DNA of 64,000 bases from Bombyx mori (lineage: Eukaryota > Arthropoda > Insecta > Lepidoptera > Bombycidae). The notes under the pieces were generated by a model. That model was not told the origin of the DNA and did no database searches. It was given only the letters and a program-made list of their open reading frames with translations. Shown one piece after another: positions 46,601-61,600 of the stretch. The translations under genes were made by a program, and so were the position numbers. How positions within the stretch are numbered: the first letter of the stretch is position 1; each line of letters opens with the position of its first letter. The stretch lies in NCBI RefSeq assembly GCF_030269925.1, contig NC_085128.1, positions 2,854,501 through 2,918,500 of the forward strand. Direction: 5' to 3'.

Positions 46601-49600
46601 CCGCGTAGATCTCCTCCCAGTCGCGCAGCCGGCTCTCCGCGCTGCGGTACAGCGCCGTCTCGCGACCGTACTTCATAAACCCTCTGCGCACAGTGTCAAT
46701 TTAATTACATTGCGTGCAGCAGGACAACAAACGTTAAAGAAACAAAAAAATATCTATCGAGATTTTAAGTGTTATTCTAGTGTAATTTTTTGAGAACTTT
46801 TCGCTCACAGTTAACATGTGATCGAACTCACCTGGTCTTGTCCAAGATCTTTTCGAGATTCTTCTTCTCGAACTCGACATCCTTAACGGTCTCCTCTATG
46901 TCGAGCACGCCGTTCTGATGTCCATTGGTGTCGCCCTTCTGCGCGGCCGGCTGCTTCAGAGCCATCTGCTTCAGCGCTCGCTGGTACTCGTACGGAAACA
47001 CTTTGACGAACTTCTTCGCTGGTTCGGGCCATGTCTTTAATAGTTCTACCGCGATCAGTGATCTGTAGGGGTAGAAAAGGAGATTGAGGTTTTCATTGCC
47101 CCTTTAAATATTATATCAATAAACTCTTTGTGCTGGCGATCTTGATATTATCATGGCCATGACTGATGTCAGCTAATAAAGCGGGCTTTAAATTGTTTTC
47201 TGGCAGACTAATGGTAATAAAAAAAACAGTTTAGAACAATCTGCATTCTTAAGTACAACAAAACAAAATGTTCTATATAAAAGGTCACACTCAAAATCTA
47301 AGCCTAAAAATCAAAATAAATGCAGCTCTTTCAGAAAAGTTCTATCAGATGTTAAAATATCGCAATGCTTTAGAGAAATATAAGCATTTTATAATAAACA
47401 TTAAATGTGTAGCATCTAATAGTACTACTCACCCAGTGTACTCTACGAATTCTTCGAGAAGTTTCTGTACATATTTGAGGTCGTCTTCGAGTTCCAAAGG
47501 TAAGAGTTCAACCATTTCAGGATTACATTTCCCTTTGAATGAACCATCAATGTCGTAGACGTAGGCGATGCCACCTGATCAAAAAATAAAAATAAAATGT
47601 TTAAAAATTAAATGCGGGTATTTTTAAATCACTCAGATTATTCAAGAGGATGTTAATTAAGAATTGGTTAAGTAAAAGTAATTTTTGTATTAATATTTAC
47701 ATTTCGTGAAGCCGTGATCTCGAATGAATTTGGTCGGCAGCGAATCACATTGCTTGTAATTTTTGTAATCATTATTATTCTTTAAACGTATTGTTATGAG
47801 GATTTATTAGAAAAGCTTTTTAAAAAAAAGTATTTAATTTAAAAAAGCATTTAATTCTAATAATTAAAACATTTGAACCTGACAATTGAAATTAATTGGG
47901 GCAAGTGTTACCGGGGGAATTGAACTGTGTGATCTATCGGCAAACCTTACTGAGCTGCATTACGTTGTGCACCTTAAGGCGCTGCCACACGGCTATAAAC
48001 ATTAGTAAACATTTGTTATGAAACATACGATCACAATGTTAGATAATGTTTACACGTTAGGTAATGTTAGTAAACATTTCAAAAAATAAAAGCTAATCCA
48101 ATGAGCAAATCTTTTTCCATTATCGTGTAGACGCCTCGGAAAGTAAATCCAAACTGCGAGCGCGTCGATTTAACAAGTTTTATAAATATATAATGATATT
48201 GGTTACTCCAGAATAAATAAACAATAAAAGATTTAATTGCGTTTTATCTTGTGTGTGTGTATAGTGAGAAAATTAATATTTTTAAACAAACTGAACTTTC
48301 TTTTTACTGAATGTCAAACTTCACTGAACGACATAATATCAAAAAAATCCTTTTTAGAAAAGAGTTTTAGACTATGAAGATTTTTCTTTACAAATATTTG
48401 TAAACATTTTCCCGATGGAACATACCGATACAATGATATGTAGAAGCATTTAAAACTTTTAACAATTTCTAACATTTGTTAGTAAATGTATTAGTGTTAG
48501 AACATGTTTGTAAACATTTTTAAACAGTAGTGTGGCAGCACCTTTACTTTGCATTTTTAGGTACATTAAGAATATATAACAGTATCGTGTCTAGGATGAT
48601 TATCTGTATGTGCAGAGCGCGAGTGGGTTACCGCTCATGCCGGCCGCGAAGTTCCTGCCGGTGAGCCCCAGCACGAGCGCCGCGCCCGCCGTCATGTACT
48701 CGCACGCGTGGTCCCCCACCCCCTCCACCACGGCCGTGCAGCCAGAGTTGCGCACGCAGAACCGCTCCGACGCGATGCCCCTGCGCGCACCATGCACCGC
48801 CATGTTTATTTACAAATCTTTATTGCTTAAATGGATGGACGAGCTCACAGCCCTTGGAGCCCATATACATCTACAACGTAAATGCACCAACCATCTTGAG
48901 ATATAAGTTCTAAGGTCTCAGTATAGTTGCAACGGCTGCCCCACTCTTCAAACCGAAACGCCTGTGGTACCTACCCGTGCGGACTCACAAGAAGTCCTAC
49001 CGCCAGTAATAACGCAAATTATAATTTTGCGGGTTTCATTTTTTATTACACGATGCTATTCCTTCACCGTGGAAGTCAATCGTGAACATTTGTTAAGTAC
49101 GTATTTCATTAGAAAAATTGGTACCCGCCTGCGGGACTCGAACACGGTTGCATCGCTAGATACGAATGCAGCGGACGACTTATCGTTTAAGGTCACGCGG
49201 ACTTCATTCTTTAAACGAACGAAACGTGAACCAAAAACGTTGTATCCCTTTTTACGAAAATTGCGCAAACGAAATTCCCCACACTCATAGAGAATATAGG
49301 AGTGCAGAAAGCTAATATTTTTTTTTAATTATGCATAAAAAATACATTAAATCAATAAAAATAAACATTACACACACTACCGTGTATTTGACACACGCAA
49401 GCATGCATACTATTTGTTTATTGTCAAACTTTTCTTATTGCCTAGTCTGTAGTCAAATTGAGAATAGAGTAATATTGTTTGTCTTTATTAATACTTGTCT
49501 AAAGTGTAGCCTTGGCGAAATCTGTGATTATAGAAGTATAATAGTCTTTGACAATAGAATCGTACCTAATAGTGGACAAACTTAAAATTTCTATTAATTA

Positions 49601-52600
49601 TAGTCAAATTTCGACTACCATTTCGACCACTAGTTACGATTTAATGTGCGTACTGAATTATGCACAGTCAACGGATATTCTAGAAACTACTTGTAGCTTC
49701 ACAAATAGATAATAAAATGTACCTGAAGTAGGCGCGTCCCGAGGTGGCTCCGTACAGACACACGTTCCCCACGATGACGTTGAGATGCGACTCGAAGGGA
49801 GAGTCGCGCGGCGGGTAGATGACCACGGTGCCGCCCGACAGACCCTTGCCTGAGCCAATTCGATCATTATTACTTCGTACTACGTGGCTATACGTGAAGT
49901 TCAAGTCGTCACTTTTCAAATTTATTTTATATTCTGACTTAACTGAACCGCGGGGACTTACCCACGTAGTCGTTAGCGTCTCCCTCGAGCGTCACAGTGA
50001 TGCCCTTGGACAGGAACGCGCAGAAGCTTTGTCCCGCTGAACCGGTCAATGAGATGTTAACAGTTTTACCGTCCGGTAGACCGTCGTCCCCGTATTCCCT
50101 AGAAAAAAATATATTTTCATGAGGTTAGCAGTTGGCATAGTTCCAAAAGTCTCCATCAGTAGATCTCGTGTTGTAGTGGGTCTCGCCTTGTAGTGGGTCT
50201 CGTGTTGTAGTGGGTCTCGCGTTGTAGTGGGTCTCGTGTTGTAGTGGGTCTCGCGTTGTAGTGGGTCTCGCGTTGTAGAGGGTCTCGCGTTGTAGTAGGT
50301 CTCTCGTTGTAGGGAGTCTCGTGTTATAGTAGGTCCGCACCCATGCGGTGGTTTTCTTCATTTTTAATACGCATATAATTATTAGCTGTAGACGTACGTA
50401 AGTTACAATTTTGTTTTATTTATTGCTTAGATAGGTGGAGGAGCTCACAGCCCACCTGGTGTTAAGTGGTTACTGGAGCATATAGACATCTGCAACGCAA
50501 ATGCGCCACCCACCTTGAGATATAAGTTCTAAGGTCTCAAGTATAGTTACAACCGCTGCCCCACCCTTCAAACCGAAACGCATTACTGCTTTAAGGACCA
50601 ATGACAACTCAATATTAAAAAAAAAATGATTTTTTTTTATAAAATTGAAATTCAATTTAAAAATATAAATAAATAATAGTTTAAAAAAAAACTAACAAAA
50701 TACGCAAAATAAAATTTGATAGACAATCTAACTAAAAAATCGAAAATAAATTTTAATAAATTTGAATTAAAAATAGCGTAAGAAAAAAATATTTTATTGT
50801 AAAAAAAGCGTGGGTTGAAATAGTCAATTTAATTCATTATGTTACTGCGATCCACAGGAGCAATGAGAAACTAATTAATAACTAGCCATCTAGTGGCTGA
50901 CGCCCGTAAGCAGAAAGAGATATACATAAGAGAAACGACCTAGCTCGCTTTGTCCATTCCCTCTCTGTACGGTAGTGGTTCGCGAAACGCTCAGTCTATT
51001 TTCTCACTCTCGCTTTTCCTAAATTGTATTTTTTTTCTTTAGCCGTAGCGAACGTGTGGAGAGTTAAATTTTACTCTCAACGCACCTAAAGAAGTTTCAC
51101 TTTAAAAATAATTTGACAGCTCTACTTATCCTCTCCAGTCTGGACAACTGTTCAAAACGTTGTTTCTATTGTCAACAGTCAAGTGAATATAAAACTAAGT
51201 ACATCCATAGAGTAGCGGCACGGGGTATTCCCGATCCTGCAGACAGAATGGAAAGCAGTCGACGTCGCCCCAAACACGTCATTCCGGAACCTCCCGATCC
51301 ACTAACGGGGAACCCGTCACTTACGACGAAGGGCTCGACGAGTAAATTAACCCTCAGACACAGCCCACTGAGTTTCTCGCCGGATCTTCTCAGTGGGTCG
51401 CGTTTCCGATCCGGTGGTAGACTCTGCTCTGCACGGCTCTTGCTAGGGTTCGTGTTAGCAACGTCGTCAGGTTTAAGCCCTGTGAGATCATCTACTAGTT
51501 AAGGTTACGCTGAAATAGCCTCTTAAGGTTTTAGAGGTTAGGTTTTAGGCTCAGATTAGGTAGAAAAAAAAGCACTCACATAGCGATCCGGTAGGACAGG
51601 GTGGAAGTAAACGCGCGGTCCTCGTTCGTTATTTTCATTTTGATGTCGGCGTGCGCCTGAGTCCCGTCCAGGATGCCGGAGCACTGCTCGATCAGCTGAT
51701 TGTCCAGACGTTTCTCCAGTTGGAAGTCCTGGAACATTCACAAAACATATTATTGATTTTCAATATATTCAGGTCAGCCTATATTCGTCCCTTTTTCGAA
51801 CCTAGTTTCGAAGGGCACGTCGTAGCACCCTAGGAAACTGGAGCGTAAACACTTCAGAAATTGCGGTAGCCAATAAAAAAAACCTAACGTTTATTTAAGA
51901 TAGCCGACCTGCGCTTTGGAGCCCCCGATGATGTTGACCCCGGGCCTCATGTGGAGAGCGTTCTTCAGTATGAGGCTCAGGTTGAGCAGCCTCGCCTTGG
52001 GGTTGTCGTTGTTCTCGCGCACCTTTAGCAGGTCCGTGCGACCGATCAGGTCTTGGAAGCGCCGCACACCGACCTCGGCCATGTGCTGACGTATCTGTTA
52101 AGCAATAACTTCTTATGTAACACTAAATTTATTTAGTTTAATTATGCTGAAGTAAGATACCTCAAAAGGCACATAGTACTTGAACTGGATCAAAATTTTG
52201 ACATAAAAAATTAGAGACCGTCATTGGACAAGTAACTCTGCACATTAGTCCTTTGCGTCGGCTTATCTGGTGTCATAGTCTACGGATTGATTCCCGATTA
52301 ATAACTAAAAGGTGACAAGTCGTAGTGGCCTAAAGTATAAGACGTCCGTTGCATTCGTATCTAGCGATGCATCGGTGTTCGAATCCCGCTGACAGGTACC
52401 AATTTTTCTAATGAAACACGTATTTGACAAATGTTCACTATTGACTCCCACAATGAAGGAATACCATCGTGTAATAAAAATCAAAACCGCAAAATTATAA
52501 TTTGCGCAATTGCTGGTGGTAGGTTTTGTGATTCGGTCGGGGAAGGTACCACCACCCTGCTTATTTCTGCCGTGAAACAGTAATGTGTTTTGGTTTGAAA

Positions 52601-55600
52601 GTTGGGGCAGCCGTTGTATTGTTAAAAGTGAGATTTTAAAACTCATGTCTCAAGGTAGGTGGCGGCATTTACGTTGTAGATGTCTATAGGCTCCAGTGAT
52701 TAGTTGGGCCGTGAGCTCGTGAGCAAAAAAAAAATATTCGTCCACCCATCTAAGCAATAATTTTTTTTAATTCATAATTTGTTGCATGCTTGTTGTATAT
52801 ATACATACCGCTTCGGATACGCTTGCTGCATAGTACCGTTAAAGTTCGATAGATGGCGTTCAAACAAATTCACACGTTTCGTATGTTGTCGATGGTCACA
52901 GCGAAGAGTCGCCGGTAGTACAAACCACATTACACGTGTTAATATAAATGTTATATTCGGATTAATGATAGAATCGAGTTGAGCACCTCTTCCACCAGCA
53001 TGAAGACATAGTTGACGACGTGTTCAGGTTTCCCGGCGAATTTCTTCCGGAGCACCGGGTCCTGCGTGGCGATGCCGACCGGGCACGTGTTCAAGTGACA
53101 CTTGCGCATCATCGTGCAGCCTGGAACGTGTACATTACAACATTACATTGTACATCACTATTAGAATCATAACGCCTAGAAATTAATGCGACAAAGACTT
53201 GCGTTTTGGATTCATTGCGCGTCGGCCAAATATCAAATTAGTTAAACAAGTCGTTTTTTTTCGGTTTCATAATTAAGAGTTTTGAGAGAGACAATATAAT
53301 ATAAAAATAATATAGTTCTACAAATTGTCGGCGAGTGTACTGACCGAGCGCAATGAGCGGCGCGGTGCTGAACCCGAACTCGTCGGCCCCGAGCAGCGCG
53401 GCGACCATCACGTCGAACCCGGTCCGGATCTGACCGTCCGCCTGTACGACGACCCTGCAGCGCAAACAATTTTTATTTGTTTTCATATTATACTAAATTG
53501 GATAAATGATTTTTAATACAAAGAGTTTATTTCAATTTATTTTTTATTGCCGTTTAGGCAGACGAGCATACGGCCCACCTGATGGTGAGTGATTACCATC
53601 GCTCATGGACGTCAGCAATGCCGGGGGCAGAGCCAAGCCACTGCCTACAGAATCTATATCATCTTAATACTCTAGTCTAGAGTTTCATTGTATCTGATGC
53701 TGGTGTTGAGCGGTTACCAGAGCCCATAGACCAGACCAGACCCTGCCACTAGTAAGTCTCATATATCAATAATTTTTTTCATAAGATTACATATATAATA
53801 TATTTATTATACATGTACATATACTTATAGATTTAATTCGTTCTTGGCCAACAGGCTAAGCACGTCGTATATGGAGAATTATTTTATTTAAGTATTTAAA
53901 TGGACAAGTAGCAGTCTCTCGTTCCAGTTGGACGGGTGGGACATCCATGATAGAGCGCAAATGATACTTCCGACTTAAAGTTTCAAGGTCAGTGGCATCA
54001 CGTTGTGATGTCTATGAGCTCCAAAAACCAGTGATGAGCTGGTCGATTCGTGGACACATGAGTACAGACCTGGATCTGAGGTCGTTGAGCACGAGCACCT
54101 GGTGCGTCTCGGCGACCCCCAGCTCCCAGGGCAGGCCGGCCGACTTGATGCCGGTCCACGAGCTCGCGCCCGTGCCGCCGTCGTGCCCCGAGATCACGAT
54201 GTGCTCCGCCTTGCCCTGCGGACCCATCACGCTACTTCAACAAACAGTAAGACGTTCATATAATTAAGATTATAATTAATTTTTTTTATTTAGGAAATAA
54301 AAATATTGTAATATAAAGTTTAACTGCAAATAGCCAGAGGGAGAAGAGAGAGAGACGAGGCAAAAACGTTAAAAACGGTAGAGAGGAAGAGGTCGACCGA
54401 AGAAGACATGGATGGAGTGTGTGAATGACGATATGAGTGAGTGTTGAGATGACGGCTGATAGAAGAAAATGGAAGAGAAAAATTAACCAGACGGAGAAGC
54501 TACTGAAGCACAATAGTCTTATCCGACGCCGAAGATTCCCTATCGATCTCCTTATTAAAATCCACGGTCACATTGGAATCGTGATCTGAAGGCGCTCACC
54601 TTGGCGACCCCGGAAGCCACGACCCCGACCCCGACCTCGGACACCAGTTTGACGGATATGCGAGCCTTGGGGTTGGCGCACTTGAGGTCGTAGATGAGCT
54701 CGGCGAGGTCCTCGATGGAGTAGATGTCGTGGTGCGGCGGCGGCGAGATCAGCCCCACGCCCGGCACCGAGCACCGCGTGCGCGCTATGTCCGCCGTCAC
54801 CTTGTAGCCTGCGTGCAGTAACAGTTCCGGTTACTTAACTATGTACGGCAGGAATCACATTTTAATTAAACTTTTAATGTTCAATTACTACCTGTTCATA
54901 GATTTAAGAAAACTGTCCAGGAACGTTTGTGCCACAAGGCTTATTATAAAATTAAGGATTATTTACTAGACGGCACTACGTGGGAATGAGGCGTTCGCTC
55001 CTAGCCTTTTCATTTTTTATTATTATTATTTTTTTATTGTATTTTTTGACTTGTTTTTTCGTTTATTGTAAATATTTTTAATTATTTAAAAATATATAAA
55101 TATATATATTTGAGAAAAAACAAAACAATTGCCCGCTGAGATTGTTTCGCCGGTTCTTCTCAGGACTATGGCTTTTTTTGGAACTGGTGGTAGAGTTAAC
55201 ATTGTTATTTATATTTTGACTTTCAACAAGTGTGTTATACTGACATCTAAGTTGAAATAAATGATTTTGAATTTGAATGGGCTTAGGTTAGCGGAAATTA
55301 AATAATACGTCACTTTACACTGAATGTATTAATTTCCACTTTTCACTCACGGAATAATTTACGGTGATCGTCTTTACACTCTCAACTCAACCGAACCGTT
55401 ATTAATTTTTTTTTATCTATTTCCAGGAATAGTTAGATTAGTTTTACACATATGCGCGATTTAGCCAGATACTTTACATATTATTGAGATTTAATTTAAT
55501 ACAATCGACAACCTCATGGGATATGCGTAGCAACTAAGTCTACACGACAGCAGACTTTCATTTATGTAATATTATCGCAACTTGTATTATGTACATATCA

Positions 55601-58600
55601 ATACCGAACACCTTATTGCTATCGTTATAAGATTCGATATTCAGCGGTTTGACGTTCGAAAGTTAGAACAGGTGGCGACCCTGGTATTTTCAATTTAAAA
55701 AAACGAATAAAGCCTACAAAACAGTTATCTAATTCATTTGTTTGTTGTATACAAACATACCGGGCAGTTCTCCACCTTCCCCGGGTTTGGCCCCCTGCGC
55801 CATTTTGATCTGCAGATCGTCCGCGTGCGCGAGGTACGAGGCCGTCACGCCGAACCGTCCCGACGCTACTTGTTTGATGGCCGAGCGCTTGCTGTAGTCG
55901 GGGTCCTGCACCATACATACAATATTAGAAAACGATCATGTCGGGTGCACGAGTAGGGCTGCGATACACGAGGAATGGCTACGTTTGGTGAAACGCACCA
56001 CCACCTTGAGTGATGACCATGACGACTCTGCCAAGAGTACATACGACTAAGAAGATTGTATGTCGGAGAAGGTCATTAGTTTGGTAGCAAAACAAAGCGC
56101 AGCACAATTCCTGAGAGGTGACAACACGATCTTAATGTTATCGAAACTCGGCTAAGTTCGTGCTACGACAGAGCCTAGCCGACAGAGGCGTACGTACATA
56201 GACGCGACTCATCAATCAGCCTTCTTTGGTGTTGCCGACTCTCGGGAATCGGAAATTGCTACCAAACTAATGACCGTCTTTGACACGTATTTGTTTATGA
56301 CTGGCGATAGTTCTTTTGACGTTCAACAAGTATTTACTTTCATTTATGTTGAATAAAAATGTTTTGATTTGATTTGAATTGATTTGACTTTGGGTTGAGA
56401 CAGTAGCGACGTGGTCGGGTCACTTGAGCCGAACCTGATGTAGATCTCTTTAGTGTTCGTCCGCTGGCGAATGCGGCCTTCACTGCAAGATTAAAGCAGC
56501 TATTCCAAATTGACGTTTGTCCAGCAAAAAAACTTTGCTACTGGTGGTAAGACCTTTTGTGAGTCCGCACGGGTAGGTACCACCGCCCTGCCTATTTCTG
56601 CCGTGAAGCAGTAATGCGTTTCGGTTTGAAGGGTGGGGCAGCTGTTGTAACTATATTGAGACCTTAGAACTTATATCTCAAGGTGGGTGGCGCATTTACG
56701 TAGTAGATGTCTATGAGCTCAAGTAACCATTTAACATCAGGTGGGCTGTGAGATCGTCCACACATCTAAGCAATAAAAAAATATCTGCGTTGCAAATCAA
56801 CGTCATTTCTAGCTACACCGTTCGATCCCGACCATCCAAGATCACACTATTTCAGCGACCGATAATAACTATTGAGCCACCTCCATCCAACAGCAAGGGT
56901 CTGAAGCGCGGGCTAATTATAGTTTAATGTAGCCGACATTACGTCGTGATGTAGATGGACTTCGGTAAGAACACCGGCCGAGCTAATAGACTCACCTGGT
57001 TCAAATATCGGTCAGCGTTTTCCCCTCCCTCTCCGGTGTTGGATTTACCTCCGATGCGGTTCATGGCGATGGCGAGCGTCGTGTGAGCCTCCAGAGATAT
57101 CGATCCGAATGACATCGCACCTGTTCGATTAACGTCATGTCCATTAGCTTCAACGTGTCGATATTGCCTCAGCACATTAGTGCTAACAAAACCTACAAAC
57201 TGATTTTGTGAAATAGATTTGTAGGTTTTGTAGGAAAGGGAGTAAATACGAGAGAGCTATTAGTGAGGAAAGCGGCATACAAAAGGTTAAATGAAATTTA
57301 TATAACACTAATTAGTATACTACTATAAAGCTATTTATTACTCGCGGCTTCGTGCTAGGAAAATTGTTTTAAAGTGTTACGTAATTTTTCTGAAGATAAT
57401 AAAACAGTATCCCGTGGGAACGAGATGTATCGGAATAAAAGGTTGCCTACGTCACTCTCCTGACCTAGACTTATATATTTTTTTAAATCACATCAGTCCC
57501 TTGCTTTGATTTCACGTGAAAGAAGGACAAACAAATACATTTATAATATTAGTAGGGATAATAATAAAGTGCGAGACCTGTAGCGAAACGTTTAACGATT
57601 TCCGAGGCCGGCTCCACTTCGCTGATAGGGATGGGCTCGTCCAGCCGCACGAGCTCCAGCTGGCCCCGCAGCGTGCAGGCGCGGACCGACTCCAGCGTGC
57701 TCTCTCTGTGCGGGACAACCTGCTCGTTAGCGGGGTGGGGGGAGGGGGGATACACACCCGCACACCGGGCACGCTCGCTTAAACTCTTTGGTGGGAACGC
57801 GCGGGGCAAAGTTCTGTGACTGGTTTTATGTCATTCATTCAGTGTTCCTTCAGGTTTATATGAGTAATAAAATAACCATGGTTTATTAATTATTTAGCGT
57901 TTGCGAAAGTACACAAATGTGAAAGAACATGAAATGAAAGCCGTTAGATATCGCTTCTCGGATTCTTCCAAAAAATCAATTTGAAAAACTCTCAGTAAAT
58001 AACCACCATTTTACTGAGACTATATTTCAGCCCATTTCCCATTTCAGTTAATTCAATTTCATCCACATTGATTTAAATCTCAAATCAATCAACTTTATCT
58101 AATTTCGTTTTATATCATTTTTCATATTAAAACGCGTAAAATGAAAATATAAAAATTGACTTAAAGGTCTCGGTACCAGGTAAGATAAAATAAAAAAAAC
58201 TCGTTTCAATTACTATGGCTCGCAATAATAGATTAACACAAGTCTACGCTGCTACGGCGGCTAGTGCAACATTGAGGGTCATGGCACAGTATGCAGGCAC
58301 GGTTCGCTCCAACCCAGCGATTAGCTTGTCATTTGAATTTGACCCTTAAATCGTATGTCGTAAAATATGTTTCAGAATGTCAGTATAAAAAGCCAACAGC
58401 AGGGTATCTGCGCACTTGCTGCTACCTAGCAACCGTTCGCAGTGGTCTTACAGATACAATGCCATTACCATGTGCCTTCGTAGTGGTCTTACACATACAA
58501 TGCTGTTACCGTGTGCCATGACCTTTACTCTGGTGGCCCTCAATCACCTGAACCGGTCGTAGGCGGACTTGCTGTTCCCGAGCGCGGCCTCCTGCAGGTT

Positions 58601-61600
58601 GGCGATGGACGTGGGGTCGTTGACGTGCTTCTCTCCGCCGGCGCGCCAGTGATAGTTGCCCGGGTTCCTGACCACGTTCATGAGACATTAGTTTAATGAA
58701 CAAGTATTTCTTCATGATCTAACGTAAAATAAATTACGGGTTACTGTCTAAGGACATTGATGACATAGACAGTAATGACGGCAATTTATAGAGTCTCGCC
58801 TCTTAGAGAGAATATTGAAAATTTAACAGAATCTAACCTTCGTAACAGAACTCAATTGTTCCAGTTTTCATGTTGATTGAATGTATTGACGGTAACAAAA
58901 ACACTGATAAATTATCAAGATTTCCTTTTAGCTTTATCATCATCAGCCTGCGGCAGTCAACTGCTGGACATATGCCTCACCCCAAGGCTCGCCACTGAAC
59001 CCGATCTTCGGTTCTAGGCATCCAGTTACTGCCAGCTGCCCTGCGCAGGTCGTCGCTCCATCTAGCGGAGGGCGTCATACACTACGTTTGCCGGTTCGCG
59101 GTCTCCACTCCAGAACACGTCTACCCCAACGGTTATCGGTTCTGCGATATATGTGACCTTTAGCTTACGCTTTTTTGGTAAAAATCATTAAGAAAATGTA
59201 ACGGCTAACCTCAAAACGAGACTATCTACGCAATCCCCGTAAGTCATGGCGTGTCGGTCCAACGTCTCATTCGACAGAATCTCAAAGTTCACGCCACCTG
59301 TAAAAAGGATTTTGATGAGTAAAAATTTAGGACCCAAAATATAAATATAAATAATGGTTTATTAATTTTTTCTAGTACATCGCATATTTCGTATCTGAAA
59401 GTATCTGTTGAACGCAAAACTGCACCTAGCCCGGTGGTCCGTAAGCACTATTTACCAAATCATTTTATTGGATGAGTTGATTTTTGTAAACGAATACAGA
59501 ATTCGAATATGATATTTGTTTTACAAAGTAGACTTACCAATCCTAGATTGGGTTCCTTTAAAACATTTATCGATGACTTCCTCGCTCAAGCCGACGGCTT
59601 CGAATATCTGAGCGCTCTTGTAAGACTGGAGGGTGCTGATGCCCATCTTGGCCATGACCTTGGCGAGGCCGGTCTCAATGGCCTTCTGGTAGGCGGAGTA
59701 GATGTCGTCGTCGGTGAGGTTCGGGTCGAGGATGTTGTCGTTGCGGAGGGCGAACGCCAGCTCGAAGGCCAAGTACGGACAGATCGCGTCGGCGCCGTAG
59801 CCTGCGACACGAAACTGACTTAAATAATATTTGTAACACCATTTTTTACAACTTCGTGGGTGGTGTTCTTACGTGTAGCTTCTGTTTAAGAACAAACTTT
59901 TGAAGAGAGAGAGAGAGAGATTTTGACAAGAGGACATTAGCTTTTAAGTTATTGAACAGAAAGTTTAGGTCGCCGTCGCCGAAACCGGCTTGGAACCATG
60001 ATTCATGATGATTTGTAACCAATGTTATTTTAGTTACAAGGATTATCTATCGCTAATTTCGTGATTAATTAAAAATTTTCAATATTAGTATATCATAAAT
60101 TATTCGTTCTAGACATTCAGCTACCACATCACATATTGGTATTATATTATAATGTGGTAATCGTTCTATATTTAGTATATAAGCTATGGTTGGCTCGTCG
60201 TCACACGCAATTATATTATAATTCCCTATGGTTACATAATTAGTATAATTCCAGTAGTTCATCTAGGTATATTTTCTGTCTTCACATTTAAGATAATTTT
60301 TATAGGTGCATTTTTCATTAGAAGCCAAATATATATCATTAATATTACTTTACCTAACAGAACGCACATGTGATGAACCTCTCTCGCTTCGGCCGTCTCG
60401 ACAATGAGTCCAACTTTCATTCGCTGACGGGTTTCAATTAAATGATGATGTACAGCTCCTGTTACAAATAATATTGTTTAAGAATTCGTTTATATATTCA
60501 TGTGTCCTTTTTAACTAATTGACATTATAGTACAAATTTCTACAATGGCCTATTTCTGCCGTGAAGCAGTAATGCGTTTTGGTTTAAAGGGCGGGGCAGC
60601 TGTTGTAACTATACTGAGACCTTAGAACTTATATCTCAAGGTGGGTGGGGCGTTTACGTAGATGTCTATGGGCTCCAGTAACCACATAACACCAGGTGGG
60701 CTGTGAGCTCGTCCACCCATCTAAGCAATAAAAAAAGTCTGCAAAATCAATTATATTTTATGGATGTGGAAACATCAGCTATAGTACACATAAGTGAGAG
60801 AGAGAGAGAGTTAGAAAGAGAGAGTGACTGAGTGAGAGAGAGAGGGGGAGTGTGCGTTACCCAGCGCGAGCAGCGAGCTGACGGGCACGCGCGTGGGTCC
60901 GGCGGCGCGGTCGGAGAGCACGAGCAGCTGGCAGCGCGCGCGGGCGGCGCTCTCTGCGGCGGCGCACACGGCGTTCAGGGCCGCCACCAGCCCGCTCGCG
61001 CCCGACGACGCTTCGTACGTGCAGTCCAATACTTGCGTCTGAGGAACACAATACAATATTCTTCTTTGCTCTTCTTAACTGCTTATCTCAGTGTTAAGAA
61101 CTATAAAATACAAGAACTTGACCGTCGTACTAAAACTGATCGGCGAACAATTTTGAGTTAGATGAATACACTAAATCTTTATAGAAATATATGATGGCCG
61201 AATTTTAGACATCTTCATTTTTAAGAGGGCGTCAAGCAGCGACCGCCACATGAGGTAGTTCAATTTTAACTTAATAATTAAAATACATAATATATATAAT
61301 TAAATATCAAATTAATTAGATACAACTCAAGAAGATAACAAAATAAATACCAAGATTATTATAAAAATTTAAACATGGATTTCATTCTTCTAATCTTCAA
61401 AAGCATAAATATTTTATTGCCTGTGAAGACATAAGAGCATACGACCCAGCTAATGGTGAATGGTCATGGTTGCTCATGGACGTCAACAATGGCAGGGACA
61501 TTAGGTGTCTTAATGTTGGAAAATTAAACTAAAACTATTTCTAGGTATGTATGTATGTATATAATCGGACTATGCAATTATTTATTTTGTAGTCTGTCGA

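Noticed and set aside
48600..48906. Open frames antisense to GOGAT exon 19 and similar GC-rich shadow frames at other exons
   Set aside because: They are shadows of GC-rich GOGAT exons; the minus-strand frame matches the family and uses proper splice sites.
56387..56484. Possible extra GOGAT exon (TGCAG...CATCAG|GTTCGG) between exons 9 and 10
   Set aside because: Exons 9 and 10 already join in phase and continue the conserved [20 protein letters not shown] segment; the candidate has no glutamate synthase similarity.
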